The translations under genes and the position numbers were made by a program. Of a stretch of 64,000 nucleotides of DNA, positions 27,622 to 38,780 are shown one piece after another. Below the pieces are notes generated by a model. It saw only the letters and a list, made by a program, of their open reading frames with translations, had not been told where the DNA came from and ran no database searches. Position 1 is the stretch's first letter; every line of letters begins with the position of its first letter. The DNA is from Alphaproteobacteria bacterium (GTDB lineage: Bacteria > Pseudomonadota > Alphaproteobacteria > Caulobacterales > Caulobacteraceae), in the NCBI GenBank assembly GCA_018821435.1, contig JAHJME010000010.1:62001-126000 (forward strand), read 5' to 3'.

Positions 27622-28538
27622 GCAACAAGGGCGCGGAGTGGGCCGAGGCGTTCCTGGAGATGATGGCCGTGGAACGGGCGGCTGCGCACAACACGCTGTC
27701 GGCCTATTCCCGCGATCTCACCGACGCCAGCGGCTATCTCGCCACGCGGGGACAGGGGCTAGCCGAGGCCCGGGCCGAGGACATCGAGGCCTATTTCGCC
27801 GACCTGGGGGTGCGAGGCCTGTCGCCGGCCACGGCGGCGCGGCGGCGCGCGGCGGTGCGCCAGTTCTACCGGTTCGTCCTGGGCGAAGGCTGGCGCGACG
27901 ACGATCCTTCGCGGCGGGTCGAGGCGCCGAAGAAGGGCCGGCCGCTGCCGCGCGTGCTGTCGCGCGAGGAGATGGACCGGCTGATCGGCGCGGCGTCGGC
28001 CCGTGACGGGGCCCAGGGCCTGCGCTTCGGCTGCATGGTCGAGCTGGCCTATGCGTCGGGCCTGCGGATCTCGGAGCTGACGGCCCTGCCGCTGGCGGCC
28101 CTGGCCCGCGATCCGGCCTATCTGATCGTCAAAGGCAAGGGGGGCAAGGAGCGGCTGGCGCCGCTGAACGACGCCGCCCGCGCGGCGGTGAAGGCCTATC
28201 TGGCGGTGCGGGTGAAGTTCCTGCCCAAGGGCGAGCGCTCCAGCCCCTGGCTGTTTCCCTCACGGGGCAAGGCCGGACGCCTGACGCCCCGTCGCTTCGC
28301 CCAGGTGCTGGACGAGGCCGCCGCCGGCGCCGGGATCGACCCGGAGCGCGTCAGCCCGCACGTCCTGCGCCACGCCTTCGCCACCCACCTGCTGGAGGGC
28401 GGCGCGGACCTGAGGGTCGTGCAGAAGCTGCTGGGGCACGCGGATATCGCCACGACGCAAATCTACACCCACGTGGCGTCGGATCGGCTGCGCGAGGTGG
28501 TGCAGACGCGCCATCCGCTGGCGCGGAAAAGACCTTAG
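27618..28538 (+). CDS. xerD: Tyrosine recombinase XerD
   Basis: A 306-residue site-specific recombinase that resolves chromosome dimers at dif with XerC and FtsK. The SAM-like N-terminal domain (FLEMMAVERAAAHNTLSAYSRDL) is followed by the catalytic domain with R150 (ASGLRISEL), K174, H248 and R251 (HVLRHAFATH), H274 (LGHADIATTQ) and nucleophile Y283 (IYTHV). All catalytic residues are present and length is normal. XerC and XerD are hard to separate by eye; XerD is favoured by the neighbouring accA and aroK context and the sequence around LRFGCMVELAYASG. Confidence 0.92.
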   Translation: MSNKGAEWAEAFLEMMAVERAAAHNTLSAYSRDLTDASGYLATRGQGLAEARAEDIEAYFADLGVRGLSPATAARRRAAVRQFYRFVLGEGWRDDDPSRRVEAPKKGRPLPRVLSREEMDRLIGAASARDGAQGLRFGCMVELAYASGLRISELTALPLAALARDPAYLIVKGKGGKERLAPLNDAARAAVKAYLAVRVKFLPKGERSSPWLFPSRGKAGRLTPRRFAQVLDEAAAGAGIDPERVSPHVLRHAFATHLLEGGADLRVVQKLLGHADIATTQIYTHVASDRLREVVQTRHPLARKRP

Positions 28539-28701
28539 AGCCTTTTCCCCTTGTGGGGTGGCTCGCGAGGCGAGACGGATGAGGGCGCGCGCCAACCTGA
28601 CCGCCGGAAACGAAGAGGGGCCGCGACGGATAGCTCCCTGCGACCCCTCATCCGTCAGACTTCGTCTGACACCTTCTCCCGCAGGGGGAGAAGGATCTCA
28701 G
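28539..28701. repeat. Cluster of palindromic extragenic repeats after xerD
   Basis: GACGGATGAGG (28574-28584) and CCTCATCCGTC (28646-28656) are perfect inverted copies 61 bases apart. Next to the second copy are two short hairpins: GTCAGAC-TTC-GTCTGAC and CCTTCTCCC-GCA-GGGGGAGAAGG (28672-28694). The arrangement resembles the abundant intergenic repeats of Caulobacterales and separates convergent genes, where it can also stop transcription. Confidence 0.75.
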
Positions 28702-29478
28702 TTAGCCCGTGATGCGGTAGCGGCCCTGGTCGTCGGGGCACACGCGCACGTAGCGGACGTCGCGGCCGTAGGAATCGACCGGGGCGGCGGCCAGGCGGCA
28801 GCGGCGGTTCTCGTAGTAGTTGCTGTCGTAGCTGGACGCGTAGCGGTTGCGGCCTTCGCGATAGGCGACGGTGTCGCTTTCCGAGAAGTACGGGCCGCGG
28901 CTGTCGCACTTGTACTTGGCGTTGGCGTTGCCCACGGCTCCGCCGATCACGGCGCCGGCGACACCGCCCAGGACGGCGCCCTCGGTGCGCGCCCCGCGCG
29001 AGGCGACCTGCGAGCCAAGCACCGCGCCGGCCAGGGCGCCGATCACGCCGCCGGCGGCGGTGTTGTTGCTCGTGTTGCAGGGCACGCCGGTCTGGGTGCT
29101 GTTGCGGCCGTAGTAGCCGGCGTAGGGCGGCGCCTCATAGCTGGACCAGGCGGTCTGGTCCCACACGGGACGCGCATACACCCGGGCGTAGGCGCCGCGG
29201 CCGTAGCGGCGATCGTAGATCACCTGGGCGCGGTTCCACTCGGCCAGACGGCGCTCATAGTCGCGGCGCGCTTCACGCGAGTCGCGGCTGGCTTCGCGAT
29301 AGTCCTGGCGGCGCTCTTCGTACTGGGCGCGCTGGTCCTCGTATTGCGACTTCTGAGCGTCGTAGGCGTCCTGCTGACGCTGATACTCCGGCGTCGGACG
29401 ATACTGTTGGGCGACGGCCGGCATCGCGGTGGCGAGCGCCAGCGCGGAGGCCATTGCGACTTTCGTGACGTTATTCAT
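28702..29478 (-). CDS. Exported glycine-zipper protein with Gln/Tyr/Arg-rich coiled region
   Basis: A 258-residue envelope protein. The signal peptide is MNNVTKVAMASALALATAMP. Residues about 25-85 form a charged coiled region rich in YQRQQDAYDAQKSQYEDQRA-type repeats. The glycine zipper follows at about 140-190 with GGVIGALAGAVLGSQVASRG and GAVLGGVAGAVIGGAVGNA. A cysteine-bearing C-terminal region, with pairs near CNTS, KYKCDSR, NRRCRL and VRVCPDD, could form disulfides in the periplasm. It belongs to the glycine-zipper 2TM group and is a larger relative of the protein at 9533. Function unknown. Confidence 0.85.
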   Translation of the reverse strand: MNNVTKVAMASALALATAMPAVAQQYRPTPEYQRQQDAYDAQKSQYEDQRAQYEERRQDYREASRDSREARRDYERRLAEWNRAQVIYDRRYGRGAYARVYARPVWDQTAWSSYEAPPYAGYYGRNSTQTGVPCNTSNNTAAGGVIGALAGAVLGSQVASRGARTEGAVLGGVAGAVIGGAVGNANAKYKCDSRGPYFSESDTVAYREGRNRYASSYDSNYYENRRCRLAAAPVDSYGRDVRYVRVCPDDQGRYRITG

Positions 29479-29639
29479 GGTTCAGCTCCAGGTCCCCTCG
29501 AACAGCCCAAACGAGTCTGAGGCTTGAGTGTTCCGTCGCGGCGGAACCGGCGTCGGTCCTCACTGCTTGTTAGCGGAGCCGTTCACGCCTATTTTCCCCC
29601 GCTTCCTCGGGGCGGCAGCCTCTTTCGGACGGATGCCTT

Positions 29640-30599
29640 ATGGCCGCGCACTACCTCGAGTTCGAGCGACCGATCGCCGACCTCGAAGCCAAGATCGAGG
29701 AACTCTCCAAGCTCTCGGAAACCGCCGGCGGCGGGTCGGACGACGAGCTGGAATCCCTGCGCGAGCGGGCGCAGGCGCTGCGCATCGAGGCCTATTCGAA
29801 CCTCGACGCCTGGCAGAAGACGCAAGTCGCACGCCACCCCGACCGGCCGCACTTCGTCGACTACGTCGGCGCGCTGATCGACGAGTTCCAGGAACTTCGC
29901 GGCGATCGCAAGTTCGCCGACGACCAGGCGATCATGGGCGGCATCGGCCGCTTCCGCGGCCAGCCCGTGGTGATCATGGGCCACGAGAAGGGCCGCGACA
30001 CCGTCACCCGCATCAAGCACAACTTCGGCTACGCGCGGCCCGAGGGCTATCGCAAGGCCGTGCGCCTGTTCGAGATGGCCGAGCGGTTCAGCCTGCCGGT
30101 GATCAGCTTCGTCGATACGCCGGCCGCCTATCCGGGCATGGCCTCCGAGGAACGCGGCGTGGCCGAGGCCATCGCGCGCTCCACCGAGAAGGCGCTGATG
30201 CTGCAGGTGCCGATGGTGGCCGTGGTCACCGGCGAGGGCGGCTCAGGCGGCGCGCTGGGCATCGCTTGCGGCAGCCGGGTGCTGATCCTGGAGCACGCGA
30301 TCTATTCGGTGATCCCGCCGGAGGGCGCCAACTCGATCCTCTGGCGCGGCGCGCGGACGCCGGGCGAGGCGGCCAAGGCGATGAAGATCACCGCCCAGGA
30401 CCTGATCAAGCTGAAGATCGTCGACCGGATCATCCCCGAGCCGGCCGGCGGCGCCCACTCCGACCCGGAGGCTGCCATGACCGCCGTCGGCGACGCGGTG
30501 GAAGAAGAGCTGAAAGCTCTGGAAGGCCTCTCGGTCTCGGAACTGACCACCCAGCGCGCCGAGCGGTTCTACGCGATCGGGCGGAGCGGGATTCAGTAG
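29640..30599 (+). CDS. accA: Acetyl-CoA carboxylase carboxyltransferase subunit alpha
   Basis: A 319-residue subunit that with AccD moves the carboxyl group from biotin to acetyl-CoA, making malonyl-CoA for fatty-acid synthesis. It begins AAHYLEFERPIADLEAKIEEL and has RPHFVDYVGALIDEFQELRGDR, FGYARPEGYRKAVRL, FVDTPAAYPGMASEERG and VTGEGGSGGALGIACG in the usual order, followed by YSVIPPEGANSILW. Length is normal. No accD is nearby, as is usual in alphaproteobacteria. Confidence 0.97.
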   Translation: MAAHYLEFERPIADLEAKIEELSKLSETAGGGSDDELESLRERAQALRIEAYSNLDAWQKTQVARHPDRPHFVDYVGALIDEFQELRGDRKFADDQAIMGGIGRFRGQPVVIMGHEKGRDTVTRIKHNFGYARPEGYRKAVRLFEMAERFSLPVISFVDTPAAYPGMASEERGVAEAIARSTEKALMLQVPMVAVVTGEGGSGGALGIACGSRVLILEHAIYSVIPPEGANSILWRGARTPGEAAKAMKITAQDLIKLKIVDRIIPEPAGGAHSDPEAAMTAVGDAVEEELKALEGLSVSELTTQRAERFYAIGRSGIQ

Positions 30600-30612
30600 G
30601 AACTCCATAACC

Positions 30613-30736
30613 GCTCATCCCGGCGAATGCCGGGACCCAGATCCCAAAGCGCGATTGTGGATGGGATAGGCGGTGAGTTTGGGGAGCCCGCGTCAGAGTT
30701 GCGCCATCTGGGTCCCGGCTTTCGCCGAGCGGATGG
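30613..30736. repeat. Inverted pair of REP-like elements after accA
   Basis: A first copy at 30613-30642 (GCTCATCCCGGCGAATGCCG then GGACCCAGAT) is followed by an imperfect reverse complement at 30705-30736 (ATCTGGGTCCCGGC then TTCGCCGAGCGGATGG). Each copy folds on its CCGGCGAATGCCGG core. The pair lies between convergent stops, as with the element at 1758. Confidence 0.72.
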
Positions 30737-30737
30737 A

Positions 30738-31499
30738 TTATGGCTGGCCCACGATCAAACGCATCGAGCTCTCGAAGGTGGGTTGGGTGCGCAGATGGAC
30801 GTGGCGGTCGTCCCAGTGCCCCGAGGCCAGGTCGGCCGACAAGCTCTCGACGAACCGCGCTTCGGCGCCCTCCGGCATGAAGCCCCAAGACGACTGCGCC
30901 TTGCGGACCGCGGGGTCCAGCAGCCGTTCCGGGCGGCCGTAGAAGGCCTCGGTGAAGCCGTCCGTGCAGTCCAGGGGGATCGGGACGGCCTGCACCTGCG
31001 CCGTCCGGCCGATCCGCCGGGCGATGTGGGCGATGGGCGGATAGCGCAGCTGTTCGGCGGCGATCAGGTCGGGCGCGTAGTCGTTCAGCCAGTAGAGCGG
31101 CAACCGGTCCCCGTCGCCGGCCAGCACCACGACCGGGCCGCGCGACACCCGCCGCAATTCGGCCAGTCCCGCATCCAGGTCCGACCACTGATGGACCGTC
31201 ATTATCGCCATCACCGCATCGACCGCGCCGTCGTCCAGGGGCAGGGCCTCGGCGAAGCCGGCGATGGCCGGGACGCGATCCGGGCCGCGCTGGGCGCGCA
31301 TGGCGGCGGCGGGCTCCAGGGCGATCACATGCCGGTCCGTGGGCTCGTACGAGCCGGCTCCCGCGCCGACGTTCAGCACCGTGCGCGCGTCGCCCAGGGC
31401 GGCGTGGACCAGGGCCTCGATCCGGGAGTCGGGACGGCGGATCGCGGCATAGCCCGCGCCGTGCGCCTCGTAGTCGAAATCTCCGCCGTGCGACGCCAT
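30738..31499 (-). CDS. Class I SAM-dependent methyltransferase
   Basis: A 253-residue Methyltransf_11-type protein from the ATG at 31499, which has GAGGG seven bases upstream; a GTG at 31517 is the alternative. Motif I is TVLNVGAGAGSYEP near residue 40, the SAM acid is in VIALEPAAAM near 58, and LPLDDGAVDAVMAIMTVHQWSD near 85-106 is the motif II/post-II stretch. The substrate is unknown. It is divergent from a LysR regulator with 118 bases between starts, so regulation by that protein is plausible. Confidence 0.85.
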   Translation of the reverse strand: MASHGGDFDYEAHGAGYAAIRRPDSRIEALVHAALGDARTVLNVGAGAGSYEPTDRHVIALEPAAAMRAQRGPDRVPAIAGFAEALPLDDGAVDAVMAIMTVHQWSDLDAGLAELRRVSRGPVVVLAGDGDRLPLYWLNDYAPDLIAAEQLRYPPIAHIARRIGRTAQVQAVPIPLDCTDGFTEAFYGRPERLLDPAVRKAQSSWGFMPEGAEARFVESLSADLASGHWDDRHVHLRTQPTFESSMRLIVGQP

Positions 31500-31585
31500 T
31501 GCGTTACCCTCGCTCACAGTTCTCTGGTGTCGGCATGTTCAATCAGACGGCGTGCCCATAGAAAATCGAGATCGGGTCGTGATAG

Positions 31586-31604
31586 CTGTGAGCAGAATTC
31601 ACAG
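31586..31604. promoter_or_regulatory. Palindromic candidate binding site upstream of the LysR gene
   Basis: CTGTGA (31586-31591) and TCACAG (31599-31604) form a perfect inverted repeat with a seven-base spacer, 13 bases upstream of the LysR start. Position suits autoregulation. The arms also resemble a CRP half site pair, but the CRP spacer is six. Confidence 0.45.
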
Positions 31605-31617
31605 ATTGGATCTGGCG

Positions 31618-33568
<1,951 letters not shown>

Positions 33569-33578
33569 GTCCGGCGCG

Positions 33579-34277
33579 TCAGGCCCGTGCGCGGAAGACG
33601 TACGGGCCGACGTGGCCCACGGTGTCATCGAACACGACCCACAGTTCGCCGCCGGTCGCCTGCCAGCGGCGGCAGAACGAGACGTCCTCGCCCATGCTGA
33701 TCCCGTTCGCGTCGTGGGCGGGATCGAAGCACTGCAGGACGTTCTTCAGGCCCTGGTGCTCGTAATAGCTGCCCTGGGCCGGGCGATAGAGCTCCGGGTG
33801 GGCGTCGCGCAGGGTCTCGAAGACCTCGCGCTTGATCAGCATCAGGCCGGTGCCGGTGCGCGTGGCGCGGTAGAAGCCGTTCCGTTCCACCGGCGGCTGT
33901 TCCAGCTCCATGACGAAGCTGAGCGAGCGGGCCCAGGCGGCGGCCGGTTCGTCGAACTGGCGCGACATGGCGTGGAAGCGGTTGATGTCCAGGATCCGGT
34001 GCGGACAGACCGCCGAGACGATGGGCGCGTCGAACGCCAGCATCCGCTTGATCAGGTCCGGCGGGAAATCGATGTCGGAATCGATGAACAGCAGGTGGGT
34101 GTGGGTGGATTCCAGGACCAGGCTGGCCAGGGTGTTGCGCGCCCAGGCCAGCAGCGTGCCGCTGGTGGTCTTCCAGTCCAGCTGGTCGCCCATCTCGGAC
34201 CACAGCGCCAGCAGCGAGCCGGTGTAGTTGGTGGTCAATTGGCCGTTGTACGTCGGGGTGCCCACCAAGACGCGCAT
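33579..34277 (-). CDS. Family-2-like glycosyltransferase (GT-A fold)
   Basis: A 232-residue cytoplasmic protein. The N-terminal RVLVGTPTYNGQLTTNYTGS resembles the nucleotide-binding start of a GT-A glycosyltransferase. HLLFIDSDIDFPPDLIKRML at about residues 62-81 provides a DxD-type metal motif. YRATRTGTGLMLIKREVFETL and ISMGEDVSFCRRWQATGGELW are later family features, the latter like the acidic acceptor motif. No membrane segment is present. Neighbours give no clue to the sugar. It ends ten bases from the convergent nitronate monooxygenase stop. Confidence 0.7.
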   Translation of the reverse strand: MRVLVGTPTYNGQLTTNYTGSLLALWSEMGDQLDWKTTSGTLLAWARNTLASLVLESTHTHLLFIDSDIDFPPDLIKRMLAFDAPIVSAVCPHRILDINRFHAMSRQFDEPAAAWARSLSFVMELEQPPVERNGFYRATRTGTGLMLIKREVFETLRDAHPELYRPAQGSYYEHQGLKNVLQCFDPAHDANGISMGEDVSFCRRWQATGGELWVVFDDTVGHVGPYVFRARA

Positions 34278-34360
34278 CGATCTGTTCCCCTCAAGGAGCC
34301 ATCCAGTCCCCTGGGGCCGTAGGTCGCGCCGGATGGCGCGTCAACGGTCGGGGGGACAAC

Positions 34361-34392
34361 GAAAAGAGCCGCCAGGCGGACCTGGCGGCTCT
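34361..34392 (-). terminator. Intrinsic terminator for TonB receptor 2 (minus strand)
   Basis: AGAGCCGCCAGG (34365-34376) and CCTGGCGGCTCT (34381-34392) pair perfectly over a four-base loop. On the minus strand the right arm is followed by TTTTCG, so the hairpin stops transcription coming from the receptor gene at 34450. Confidence 0.9.
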
Positions 34393-34449
34393 TCAGCGTC
34401 TATCGTCGGCGGCCGTCCGGGACCCGAGAGCCTCGGACGGCCTGTCGAC

Positions 34450-37416
34450 TTAGAAGTTCATGTTCGCGCCGACGAAGAAGAACCGGCCGCGGTTGTCATA
34501 CTGCGACGAGCCCGTGCCCGTGCCTTGGAAGGTTTCCGGCAGGTAGGGCGGGTTCTTGTCGAACACGTTCACGACACCGGCGCGGAACGTGATGTCGTCG
34601 TTCAGCTTGTAGGTGCCGCGGATGTCGTGACGGAAGTAGTCGCCCGTCTTGTACGGATCCAGGACGCCGGCTTGCTGCGCCTGGTTGGCGATCATCGAGC
34701 CGAAGTACACCGTGCTCCAACCCAGCGAGATCTTGTCGTAGGACCAGCGGATCGAGGCGTTGCCCTTCCATTCCGGCGTCGCGTTCGTGATCGTGTTCGC
34801 GAGCTGGACGAAGGCCTGGCCGGGCAGGCCCTGGGTGACGAACTTGTACATCCAGGTGGCGTCGACGCGCATGGCGATGTCGCCGTAGTCCTTGCCGAAG
34901 ACGTCTTCCGTGTGGAAGCCGTACGACACGGAGTAGTCGTAGCCTTCGACCTTGGTCGAGGCGACGTTCTGGTTGACCTGAAGCACCTGGATCACGCCAC
35001 CGGGGACGGCGCCGCCGTTGGTCCCGGTCGGGTCACGCTGGATCTGCGTGCAGAACGGGTTGGAGGCGACCGACTGGGTCGTGTCGTCGTAGCAGAGCGC
35101 GCCCAGCAGGGTGTTGATCGGAACCGTGCCGACCGCGTCGGTGATGTTGTACTTGAAGTAGTCGACCGAGACCGACAGGCCGGGCACCCAGCGGGGCTGG
35201 ATGACCACACCGTATTGGTAGGTGTGCGCCTCTTCGGGGCCGAGGTTCGGGTTACCGCCTTGCAGCAGCGGCAGCGAGGAGCGGCCGGCGCCGAAGTTCG
35301 AGACGAACGTCAGCGGGTTGTAGCCCGGGATCGCCGCGGCGCAGGTGACGCGACGGGCGGCTTGCTGGGCCGCGTTGGCCCCGCGGAAGACGTCCTTGTC
35401 GCAGGGGTCGATGGCCGCGGTGGTGAAGTTGCGGCTCTGCGGGGCGTACAGCTCGACGATGTTCGGCGCGCGGACGGCCGTGGCTTCGCTGGCGCGGAAG
35501 CGCACGTCCTTGACCGGGGCCCAGGTCAGGCCGATCCGGTACTGGTCGGTGCCGTGGATGGTCGAGTAATCCGAAGCGCGGCCCGCGAGTTCGACCGTCA
35601 GCTCTTCCGCGAACGGAATATCTTTCAGGAGGGGAACGCGGATTTCGCCGTAGATTTCCTTGACGGTGTACTCACCGCCGCGGCTGCCGATGGCGTTGAA
35701 GAACAGCGCGCCCGAGGCGCCCAGGGCGTCCTGGTCGAACTGGCTCTGTTCCTTACGGAACTCGGTGCCGAAGGCGATGCCGATCGGGCCGGCCGGCAGG
35801 TCGAACAGTTCAGTGGCGAAGTTCAGGCCGGCGACGGTCTGCTTCACCTTCTGTTCGGTGGCCGACAGGGCGTTGGTCCACAGGATGGCTTCACGGCTGG
35901 CGCCGTTCACCAGGTCCCACGGAACGCAACCGGCGGCGCGGGCGGCGGTGTCACGGCAGACGGCGGCGCCGTTGACCAGCACGGCGTCCGTCGCCTGCTG
36001 GACGCGGGCGATGTTCGGGACGTTGTACGAGGTCGTGGTGCCGGTCAGCTCGGAGTACTGCACGTAACCGTCGACGTTCACGTCGCGGCCGAAGGTCTGG
36101 AACTTGCCGGCGAAGCCACCGGCGACGCGGGCCTGCTCGCGCTCGGTCTTCACGTCGCGGCCGCCGAACTCTTCCCAGAACTTGCCGACCTGGGCGGTCT
36201 GCGCGGTGGTGAGAGTCTTGCCAGCGGCGAGCCATTCGGCGCGCAGCTGGGCGGCCGTGGTGCCGCCGCCGTTCAGGAACGCGTTATCGCCACGGATGAC
36301 GACCGGCATGGTGCCGCCGCCGGCCGCCGACGAGAAGGCGGGCTGGAAGATGCCGTAGCCGTTGGCCTTCACGTAGCTGGCGTCGATGAACGCGTGCCAG
36401 CTGTCGGTGATCTTGTAGTCGATGTAGGTCCGCAGAACGGCCCGGTTGCTCTTGGCTTGCAGGGCGTTGTAGGCGGGGCCCGAGAAGAACAGCGACGGGT
36501 CTTGGCAGTCCGGCTGGACCGTGGCGGTCGAGCAGGCGGCCGAGAGGCGGACGATCGACTGACCGTTGTCGCGGACGTCGCGGGTCACGGCGCGGGCCGT
36601 GCCCAGAGCGCCGCCGACCAGTTGGAAGGTCGCGTATGGCGAGGTGTTGGCGCGCGAGGCGCCGATGATCGGCTGGGGCGTCAGGCGCGTGTCGCGACGG
36701 ATGCCGGGATCCATGTCCCCGCGGTCGCGCTGCATGATCTTGTCCTGGCTGGCGTACTCGCCGCCGATCAGGAAGCTCAGCTTATCGTCGAAGAACTTCT
36801 TGCCGTAGTTGAAGCCGTACCGGCCTTCTTCGCCGTCACCGCGTTCGGTGATGCCGCCCTGCAGGTCGAGTTCGAGGCCGTCCTGCTCCTTCTTCATGAT
36901 GAAGTTGACGACGCCCGAGATGGCTTCCGAGCCGTAGACCGCCGACACGCCGCCGGCGATCGTTTCGATCCGCTCGATCATCAGCGAGGGAATGGTGTTC
37001 AGGTCGACGGCGGGCGACGAGGCGTCCGAGAACGGCAGACGGCGGCCGTCCATCAGGACCAGCGTGCGCGTCGGGCCCAGGCCGCGGATGTCCGCGCGGG
37101 TCTGGCCGGCAAGGAACAGCGTCCCCGAGGAGTTCTGGCTGTTGGTGGCCGGATTGATGTTCGGCTGATCCATCAGGAGATCGCCGATCGAGGTGTTGCC
37201 CGACTCGCGGATGGCTTCGGCGGTCACGACCGACAGCGGCTGCGGCGAGCTGAAGGTGTCGCGGCGGATGCGCGAACCGGTGACGACGATTTCGCCCACG
37301 TCGACGCCATCGCCGGCGGTCTGAGCTTGAGCATAGGTCGGCGCAGCGATCAGGCTGGCCGAGGCGGCCGACGCGAGCAGCGCGCTTCGAAGCATGGTAT
37401 TCATTTGGACTTTCAT
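34450..37416 (-). CDS. TonB-dependent outer-membrane receptor (paralogue 2)
   Basis: A 988-residue receptor from an ATG at 37416. The signal peptide has LRSALLASAASASLIAAPTYA, with cleavage near AQAQ. The TonB-box-like GEIVVTGSRIRRDTFS, plug motifs RADIRGLGPTRTLVLMDGRR and GGVSAVYGSEAISGVVNF, and a barrel ending GRFFFVGANMNF follow. It is a clear paralogue of the receptor at 20357: long stretches such as LSVVTAEAIRESGNTSIGD and the Cys pair in TATVQPDCQDPS are shared. No transporter or enzyme is co-transcribed, and a terminator follows closely, so it is probably a single-gene unit. Ligand unknown. Confidence 0.95.
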   Translation of the reverse strand: MKVQMNTMLRSALLASAASASLIAAPTYAQAQTAGDGVDVGEIVVTGSRIRRDTFSSPQPLSVVTAEAIRESGNTSIGDLLMDQPNINPATNSQNSSGTLFLAGQTRADIRGLGPTRTLVLMDGRRLPFSDASSPAVDLNTIPSLMIERIETIAGGVSAVYGSEAISGVVNFIMKKEQDGLELDLQGGITERGDGEEGRYGFNYGKKFFDDKLSFLIGGEYASQDKIMQRDRGDMDPGIRRDTRLTPQPIIGASRANTSPYATFQLVGGALGTARAVTRDVRDNGQSIVRLSAACSTATVQPDCQDPSLFFSGPAYNALQAKSNRAVLRTYIDYKITDSWHAFIDASYVKANGYGIFQPAFSSAAGGGTMPVVIRGDNAFLNGGGTTAAQLRAEWLAAGKTLTTAQTAQVGKFWEEFGGRDVKTEREQARVAGGFAGKFQTFGRDVNVDGYVQYSELTGTTTSYNVPNIARVQQATDAVLVNGAAVCRDTAARAAGCVPWDLVNGASREAILWTNALSATEQKVKQTVAGLNFATELFDLPAGPIGIAFGTEFRKEQSQFDQDALGASGALFFNAIGSRGGEYTVKEIYGEIRVPLLKDIPFAEELTVELAGRASDYSTIHGTDQYRIGLTWAPVKDVRFRASEATAVRAPNIVELYAPQSRNFTTAAIDPCDKDVFRGANAAQQAARRVTCAAAIPGYNPLTFVSNFGAGRSSLPLLQGGNPNLGPEEAHTYQYGVVIQPRWVPGLSVSVDYFKYNITDAVGTVPINTLLGALCYDDTTQSVASNPFCTQIQRDPTGTNGGAVPGGVIQVLQVNQNVASTKVEGYDYSVSYGFHTEDVFGKDYGDIAMRVDATWMYKFVTQGLPGQAFVQLANTITNATPEWKGNASIRWSYDKISLGWSTVYFGSMIANQAQQAGVLDPYKTGDYFRHDIRGTYKLNDDITFRAGVVNVFDKNPPYLPETFQGTGTGSSQYDNRGRFFFVGANMNF

Positions 37417-37725
37417 TCTTGCGGCCCCCCGGCCTGGGAACGGGTTTCGAGCGCGTCGGCCGGGGCCGACGCATGTTCCCGCAAGCGCATGGTCCTCTAG
37501 AGCGTCGACGCAGTTGAACGACGACGGACTTGAGCAACCCTACACCTGACGGTGAGCCGGATAGCTGTCACGCAGCAGACACGTGAGCAACGAAAAGCCG
37601 CCACACTCGCGACGAGCGGTCGCTAAACATTACAGTTTTTCCATCATGTGCGGCGATGGCGCCACACATGTGGCGATCTGGGGCAAAGCTATCCCCTGGC
37701 GCTGTAACCCGCCCGCAATAGTGAT
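37417..37725 (-). promoter_or_regulatory. Upstream region of TonB receptor 2
   Basis: A 309-base gap between the receptor start and the stop of the threonine aldolase gene, with no convincing gene. It holds CACATGTG at 37665-37672 within GCCACACATGTGGC, and an AT-richer block at about 37625-37645 (CTAAACATTACAGTTTTTCC). The palindrome is shared with the upstream region of receptor 1. A GC-rich inverted repeat (GCGTCGGCCGGGGCCGACGC, 37455-37474) close to the start would fold in the 5' leader. Confidence 0.5.
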
Positions 37726-38733
37726 TCAGGCGATGCGGCGCAGCGCGTCGGCCAATTCGTCGACGGCGGATTCGGTCGTGGCCCACGAGCACATGAAGCG
37801 CACCGACCCGTCCAGGAACCGATAGACGAACCAGCCGGCCGCGTGCAGCGCCGCCAGCCGCGCCTCGTCCATCTCGACGAAGACGGCGTTGGCCTCCACC
37901 GGGTGATTGATTCGGAAAGGCATGGCCTCGGCCAGCCGCCGGGCCATGCCGTTGGCATGGCCGGCGTGGCGCACGAACGCGCCGTCCTCCAGCATGCCGA
38001 TGAACGGCGCGGCATAGAACCGTCCCTTGGACGGAAGCTGGCCGCCCTGTTTCAGCCGGGCGTCGAATCGGCGGGTCAGGGACTTGTCGAAGAGGACGAT
38101 GGCCTCGGTGGGGGTCATGCCGGCCTTGGTGCCGCCGATCACCAGCAAGTCGACGCCCAGGGTCTTGATGGCCTTGAGGTCGAAGCCGGCGGCCGCCGCA
38201 TTGGCCAGCCGCGCGCCATCGAGATGGACGCCATAACCCCTGGCCTTCACCGGCGCGATCAGCGCCTGCAGCGCGTCGGCCGAATAGACGGTGCCGTATT
38301 CCGTGGCGTTGGTGAGCGAGAGCGCCGCAGGCGACTGCCAGTGCGGCTGGTCGGGGGCGGCCAGCGGCGCGGCGAGGCCGGACGGGTCGATCTTGCCGGA
38401 GGGGCCGGGCAGGCCGGCGATCCGCAGGCCGTGCCCGAAGAAGCCCGGCGCGCCGGTCTCGTCGGTGGCGATATGGGCGTGCTCATGGGCCAGCACCGCC
38501 TCGAACGGCTGGCACAGCGTCGCGCAGCAGATGGCGTTGGCCGCGGTGCCGGAGGTGACGAACCGGACGTCGGCGTCGGCGTCCAGCAGGCCCCGCACCA
38601 GATCCGCCGCCCGAGCGCTGACCGTGTCGCTGCCGTAGCCCGAGGCGAAGCCGCTGTTGGCCGCGACGATGGCGGCCATGGCCTCCGGCGCGGCGGGGGC
38701 GGTGTTGTCGGACGCGAAGTCGTAGCGGGCCAT
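37726..38733 (-). CDS. ltaE: Low-specificity L-threonine aldolase
   Basis: A 335-residue PLP enzyme that splits threonine or allo-threonine to glycine and acetaldehyde. The family pattern is clear: FASDNTAPAAPEAMAAI at the start, YGSDTVSARAADL near 33, FVTSGTAANAI near 58, HLDGARLANAAA near 170 and the PLP lysine K203 in VIGGTKAGMTPTEAIV. The length and order match the bacterial group. It follows the epoxide hydrolase gene on the same strand, 122 bases away with a repeat hairpin between, so co-transcription is uncertain. Confidence 0.92.
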   Translation of the reverse strand: MARYDFASDNTAPAAPEAMAAIVAANSGFASGYGSDTVSARAADLVRGLLDADADVRFVTSGTAANAICCATLCQPFEAVLAHEHAHIATDETGAPGFFGHGLRIAGLPGPSGKIDPSGLAAPLAAPDQPHWQSPAALSLTNATEYGTVYSADALQALIAPVKARGYGVHLDGARLANAAAAGFDLKAIKTLGVDLLVIGGTKAGMTPTEAIVLFDKSLTRRFDARLKQGGQLPSKGRFYAAPFIGMLEDGAFVRHAGHANGMARRLAEAMPFRINHPVEANAVFVEMDEARLAALHAAGWFVYRFLDGSVRFMCSWATTESAVDELADALRRIA

Positions 38734-38780
38734 GTCTGGCTTCTACGGGCGACGCCGCGACGCGGCCAGATCGATTTCAC

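Noticed and set aside
34228-37500. Open plus-strand frame of 1090 codons opposite TonB receptor 2
   Set aside because: It is the antisense of a clear receptor gene; its translation is Val/Gly/Ala/Arg-rich with no domain. High GC content keeps antisense frames open.
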